In this document: one piece after another, positions 58,743 through 64,000 of the stretch
Layout of the letters: every line of letters begins with the position of its first letter
Position numbering within the stretch: position 1 is the first letter of the stretch
Source: Patagioenas fasciata
Lineage: Eukaryota > Chordata > Aves > Columbiformes > Columbidae
Length of the DNA: 64,000 nt
Reading direction: 5' to 3'
NCBI RefSeq assembly: GCF_037038585.1
Contig: NC_092560.1
Span: 56,642,049-56,706,048, forward strand
Notes under the pieces: model-generated
What the model saw: the letters and a program-made list of their open reading frames with translations, nothing else
Database searches by the model: none
What the model was told of the DNA's origin: nothing
Made by a program: the position numbers and the translations under genes

Positions 58743-60665
58743 TGGTCCTTTGTTTTGCTAAGGATAGGGGGGAGCACTTAAAGGTTGTTGCACCTGGTCC
58801 TGTGGTTTTAGTAGGTAGTACTTTAAAAATGACCAACACCAGTGGACCTCAGCACCTTCAAAAGCTTCTTCCCAGGGAATCTTACTAAGTACTTCTCTGA
58901 GCAGCCTGAAGTCTGCTCTCCTCATATTTAGTGTTGAGGTCTTGCTGGAAGTTGTCCTCCCATTAGCAAAGATTTTGAACCTGACTGCTTCGTGGTCGCT
59001 GTGGCCAAGGGAGCCACCAATCACCCCATCTCCTATGAGAATCTCTCTGTTAGTGAGAATCATATCTAGAAAGGCACCTTTCCTGGTTGTTTCCCTTAGT
59101 ACCTTCACCAAGAAGTTATCATCCAGATGCTTTAGGAATCTTCTGGACCTGTTGGTGCCAGCTCTGTGATATTCCCAGTTGATATCTGGCAAGCTGAAGT
59201 CCCCCATAAGGAAAAGGGCAGATTATTTGGAAGCTTTGCTTAGTTCCTTAAAGAATAACTTGTCAGTGTCATCATCCTGGCTGGGTGGCCTATAGTAGAC
59301 ACCCACAAAGACATCTGTTTTATTTGTCTGTTCCTTAATCCTTACCCAGAGGCTCTGAACTTTGCCATCACCAGCTGCCAGCTCCATGCACTCCAGACCC
59401 TCTGCTACACACAGTGCCACCCCCTGCATCTCCTGCCCTGTCTATCCCATCTGAAGAGCCTGTAGCTGTCCATCATGGCACACCTAGCACAGGATTCATC
59501 CCACTAGGATTTGCTAATGCCAATAATATCATATCCCGGGGACTGGGCCAAGGCTTCTAGTTCATCTTGCTTTCCTCCTCATGCTGTGTGCATTAGTGTA
59601 GAAGCATTTCAAATGTGGTTAATTGTGCCCTTCACCTTGTGGTGGAACCTGAGGAATCTCACTGCCAAGCACCTCCTCAGGCTTTAGTGTGCCATGCTGC
59701 TGCTTGTCACTGACTGGCCTGGTACTGTCCCCTTCCCCCTTCCAATCTAGTTTAAAGCCCTGACAATCAACCTTGCAAGCCCCTGAGCAAACACCTTTTT
59801 CCCCTTCTGTGAGGGCTGCATTCCATCAGGTGTCAGCTGAGCTGGCAAGACTGACTATCCCATGGTTGAAAAACCCAAAGTTCCATCAATGACACCAGTA
59901 ACAGCCACGTATTGATTTGCTGGGCCTGCCTGTTCCATTCTGTATTCCTGCCTGCTACTGAAAGGGTGGAGGAGAAAACCACTTGAGCACCTGAGCCCTT
60001 GGCCAACTGTCCCAAAGCTCTGAAATTGCTTTTGATTTGCTTAATAATACTTTCTCCTACCTCTTCCCTGCCAACATTAAAAACCAATAGCGCGTAATGG
60101 TCAGAGGACCTTACCAGCCTGGGGAGTTGAGCCATATCTCTTACCCTGGCCCCAGGGAGGCAGCAGACTTCCCTGTGGGTCAGGATATCAGGCCCTCTGT
60201 TCCCTTCAGAAGAGAGTCACCTATGACTGTTACCCTTCTTTTTCTCTTTACATGTGAGGTTTGAATGTGTTTGCTGGGTTTCATGTGGGGCATGGGTTGC
60301 TTAGAGGATGCCTCCTTTCTGGGAGAGTCTTCATCAGCAGCATCAGCTGCTTGCCCATCCAATTCCAGGGCCTCATACCTGTTGTATACAGGCATTTGGG
60401 AAGGTGGAGCAGGCTGAGGGTGTGTTTGCCTGCCACCTCAAGTGGTAACCTGTTTCCTTTCTCCCCCATCTTCTGGGTCTCCCCTTGCAGCCTAGTGGTG
60501 AGAGGTTAGGGAGTACTTTGTATCTGGTGCCATGGGGTGGTTTCTGCTTCTTCATCAGGGATGGTAGACTGTGAGTCCACCACTCAATCTCATTTTCTGA
60601 CCCTCTGATGTTCCTCAGCCTGGACACCTCCTCTAGAGGCTCTGTCACCAGTTAATTCTGGTCTG
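58743..60665 (-). mobile_element. long CR1 LINE, 5' part (ORF1 and endonuclease), antisense
   Basis: This is the 5' half of the CR1 at 56042-57747. On the minus strand it reads ORF1 pieces first: EEVSRLRNIRGSENEIEWW near 60620, VIGDSLLKGTEG near 60205 (GDS of the esterase domain) and HYALLVFNVGREEVG near 60090, followed by SNFRALGQLAKGSGAQVVFS. The endonuclease follows: VFVGVYYRPPSQDDD near 59300, MGDFSLPDINWEYH near 59200 (GDF with Ser at the Asn position) and LGHSDHEAVRFK near 59010. Several stops and shifts separate these. The cysteine-pair region of ORF1 is not seen, so the element is 5'-incomplete or too diverged there. Confidence 0.93.
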
Positions 60666-61927
60666 GGGTCTCGTAAGTAGTTCTCAAGAGAACTGTTTAC
60701 ATCTCTGAGACTCAGTTTCTTATCTCTGCTATTTGCCATCTGTTAATTGCCCTCTTTACTGAGCCCAAGACTGCTTGAAAACACTCCTTGGAATTAGTCA
60801 ACATTTTTATAGTTGTGGGATACAGGCCACTATCACTATTATGCTCTGGTGGTTGCTATCAGCATCTTTCAAACCCATCGATAATAGCAAAGTGGGTTTG
60901 GAATATAGCCATGGCTTTTACTTCCTTTTCTGAAATGGCTGTCTTGGTTTTTGAGACTGCTTTTTTTTAGTGTCCTTGACAAAGTCTTCACTTACTGATG
61001 TCTTTGACTGAATTTCATTCCAGCACACATCATACTTCCTTATAGTGTTTGCTATAAATAGGAAATCTGAAGCTCTGCAGACTAACAAATGAAGTCAAAC
61101 TACCACCTTGTTGTCATATTAATGAGGAATATACCAGCATAGTTCTTATTATGTTCAGGCTGGCCCTGGAGGTTTGTCATCAATCTGACATAGCTTAGCT
61201 AATTATAAGCTATAATGTTTTAAGCCATGAAAGCCTATGGCACCACATGAACAAAAAGGTATTTAGACTCTTAAGGATTATGAACACAAATATGCATGAT
61301 CAGCAGGAATCTTTTTAACTCAGCATTGTTCTCTCTTGTTAGAATCAGCAGTTAGAAACAATGTATCTTTCAAAACAATTGGATTTGAATATTTGGAGTT
61401 AAAACAGCCAAGTTTGTTCTTAATAACAGCATTTATTAAACTTAAAATCAGGCAGTGTGTCTATATTAAACCAAGTAACCAAGCAGTGATGTACACTTCA
61501 CTGTTGAGATGTAGTAATATCAAAGATCTCACGGATTTACTAGTTTGGGGACCATGCTGAAGCAGATGGTACTGAGAGATAGCCCTACAGAAATAAGGTA
61601 GCAGCAGACATTATCAGGGAGGTAAGATGCAACAAAAGAGTTTCTGCAGGTGCTACCTTGAGCACAACCTGGCTCTTTGAAGACACTAAAAGGTTTAGAA
61701 AGCAAGAAGGTAAAAAAGTTGTGGAGGCACAATAGTAAAGCTTGTTCACGTGTTGGGTGGAGGTCTTGGTAAACAGCAGATAAAAAGTGGTGGTACCAAG
61801 GGGCAGTGTGGGGTTGAAGAGGAAAGGTGCTAGATGCCTCCTAATCATCAGGTGTTGGGAAGTGAGGAATAGGAGGAGGTGACAGAGGCAAATTAAAATA
61901 ATGTAAAAAGGCAACAAAACACCTTAC

Positions 61928-62012
61928 ATTATTACTATTACTACTACTACTACTACTACTACTACTATTATTATTATTATTATTATTATTATTACTGTTA
62001 TTATTATTATAT
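61928..62012. repeat. compound trinucleotide repeat (TAC)n-(TAT)n
   Basis: A block of about ten ACT/TAC units followed by a block of about eleven TAT units with one TGT interruption. The asparagine/serine-rich minus-strand frame across it is a repeat artefact. Confidence 0.95.
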
Positions 62013-62176
62013 TGCTTCTTGGTGCTACCAACAGATGGTGTTCTTCTACTGCTTCTCAAACAAAAAAAAATTCAAATCCTCATGTGAGATGGGGACCATG
62101 GAGTGAGACATGAATGAAAGATCTGAAGTTTCCTAAATTTGAAAAAGCTCAAGCAGATATTCACATTTTGATTTCA

Positions 62177-62226
62177 GAAAAAAAAAAAAAAAACAAAAAA
62201 AACACAAACAAACAAACAAACAAAAC
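62177..62226. repeat. poly-A followed by (CAAA)n
   Basis: About sixteen A, then A8-containing stretch and CAAA units. It could be a retrocopy tail, but no copied sequence is recognisable before it. Confidence 0.9.
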
Positions 62227-64000
62227 ATAAATCCTTGTAGGAAACAGTGAATTTAAGACATTAACAGAGTGGGAATTCATGGAACTATGACCGAGATGAG
62301 AATTCTGTCAATTCTCTACTTTCAAAGCACCTCATTATTTTCTTCTGAATGTCTTCTTGTCCTAGTGATGCTGAACATTGAATGACTTGCCATACTGCCC
62401 CTTTGAGAGACCCAGCACACAGATGATATTGGCATGTGACTACCAAAACTTGTCATCAAATTTACCACTATATTTTGTGGCAAATTAGCTTAATTTTATG
62501 TTTCCATTTTAGTGTTGAGTGATATAGAACATTTTGGTAACAAAGACTGAAGCAAAGCTGAAGGTTTTTCCTGAAGGACAAAATCAGTCATTTTATTCTC
62601 TCAGGATACCTCCTTTTTGTTATTTAATTTCTCAGGAACTTACTGAAAAGGCTAGCAATGAAGGAAGTTTAAGCAAAACAATCTGAGACATGACAGTGTA
62701 TGGCCATTCAGTAAATTCTAGCCAATACTGTAGATGCCTACACTGCGGGGGCAACACACCACTTTTTTGAAATGAGTGTTTAATTAGGTGTTAATATTGG
62801 AGCTTGCTAATCTAGGTTATGATTCTCAGGAATTTTACTAGGGAAGAAATAATAACAGTGCATTCATGAGTAGTATACCACTGAAAAGGTCATGCAAAAT
62901 TCTTATGGACTAGTCTTCTTGTAGTAAAATCTTTGTTTCTCTAGAGGGAACTCCATAAATATTAACCATTCTTTATATGAAATGTAGCATTGTTCACAGT
63001 AACTGTTGACTGGGATATTTAGTATTGTACTGTTTTGCATACAATATGCTGCAGAATTATAAATACAGTGCATACCTAATAATGATGTCAGATATCCTCA
63101 GCGATGAGGACAGAATAACAAGTCTGTCTGCAAATGGGGAAAAAGGAAATGAGAAATAGATGCATCTCTGTGAGATTCGAAGTGAGAGGCAAAAGAAAAA
63201 TAATTTGTGCTTTCACTGGGCAAAAGTAAAGTCCTGGATATCCAGATATGGTTGGTAAACTAGAATTGTCTTTTGAAGGGAGAACAGATTTTAATGTTTC
63301 CTTTGTATTCTGTAACAAACTCAGACTCCATAAATTTTCTAACAGAAATGCAGGTGGCAGTGAACAGACAGGCCCTCATGCTTTCCAATACGCAAGTAGT
63401 TAAAAGGATACTTAATTGTGCTCTAGGAAGTTCCAGTACAAATTCTTGCTCTGCATGTGCAAACATTGAGGCTTTAATGTCAGTTTCCCACAACACGGCT
63501 GATTGTTCTAATAGTGGACAACCAAGCAGTGAGCTCTCTGGAACACCACCTGAGTGTGCAGACTGACTTAACACTTCCTTAGTCTGTTTAGCCATTAACC
63601 ATGTGCAGGGCTGCGGTTCAGTTCTCATTTTACAGAGAATGAGGACAAAGGAAAATGATATTTTTATTCTCTTCAACGTTTGACATGGTTTTTCCTTTCC
63701 CCCCTTTCCACTGCTTTCACCACACTGGGTTAGATTAAGACTTCAAGGATATAGAATTAACAAAATCAGAACACCATAGGTATTGAAATGAGGAAAAATC
63801 TACAATTGGTGCTCTGTTGTTTGTTCCCACTCTCCAGTTGAAAGTTCTGTGGATTTTGTAATAGCAGAATGTGTATAAACCCATTGTAGAATGGTGTTCT
63901 TTTTGTTGTTGTTTTTATTTGGTTTGATTCTGAATTAGTCACGGTGTTAGACAAATAATTATAACAAAATATATGTTTGGAAGTTTCTAATACCTCCAAT

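Larger units (their letters stand above)
60666..64000. other. PDE4D5 intron 1, end of window
   Basis: No exon or repeat family is recognised. It contains a compound trinucleotide repeat (61928-62012), a poly-A/(CAAA)n tract (62177-62226), and a stretch open in both strands at 63260-63676 (see findings). Confidence 0.5.

Noticed and set aside
61841-62059. Asparagine/serine-rich minus-strand frame
   Set aside because: Produced by the trinucleotide repeat.
1-64000. CRISPR arrays, bacterial operons, tRNA or rRNA genes
   Set aside because: The sequence is vertebrate intron with LINE and LTR elements; none of these features was seen.

Overview
The window is vertebrate intronic DNA, most likely avian. 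It is AT-rich, has no dense gene order, and carries ten recognisable CR1 LINE copies whose 3' ends finish in short ATTCTGTGA-like repeats, plus bird-type endogenous retrovirus LTRs. A turtle or crocodilian cannot be formally excluded. One host exon is recognised with confidence: the isoform-specific first coding exon of the cAMP phosphodiesterase PDE4D, long form PDE4D5, at 15062-15330 on the + strand, with a strong ATG context and a clean GT splice donor. In chicken PDE4D is on the Z chromosome, so a Z-linked locus is a reasonable inference. Everything after 15330 is then the first intron of that isoform (at least 48.7 kb). Everything before about 14640 is upstream DNA, or intron of longer PDE4D isoforms.

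Layout: 1-14640 is intronic or intergenic DNA with a 95-103 bp minisatellite (460-790), a 5'-truncated CR1 (3150-5079), a CR1 tail (9322-9417) and a minus-strand CR1 (11912-12846). 14640-15330 is the PDE4D5 promoter/5'UTR candidate and exon. 15331-31867 is intron with a CR1 at 21915-23006 and a CR1 tail at 27152-27287. 31868-36366 holds an internal CR1 fragment and then a nearly full-length CR1 with ORF1 (zinc-knuckle-like cysteines, coiled coil, GDSL-type esterase), endonuclease and reverse transcriptase; its RT reading frame is open for 753 codons. 41161-41822 is a solo LTR with a perfect 5-bp target duplication. 42546-43655 and 44467-45262 are minus-strand CR1 copies. 46392-46735 is a decayed LTR fragment. 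56042-60665 is a long, older minus-strand CR1 split by a 995-bp LTR-like insertion.

The genes do not form a pathway. The functional content is one alternative promoter/first exon of PDE4D inside a large intron colonised by retroelements. I found no clearly new biological system. The points most worth a second look are a serine in place of the conserved asparagine in the RACK1-binding motif of PDE4D5, a short upstream ORF ahead of its start, the nearly intact CR1 with a specific endonuclease lesion, and a solo LTR carrying a perfect TCTCGCGAGA promoter palindrome. Several candidate starts of open frames in this window are TTG or GTG codons, so long open stretches outside the elements were judged by ATG-initiated length and not treated as genes.
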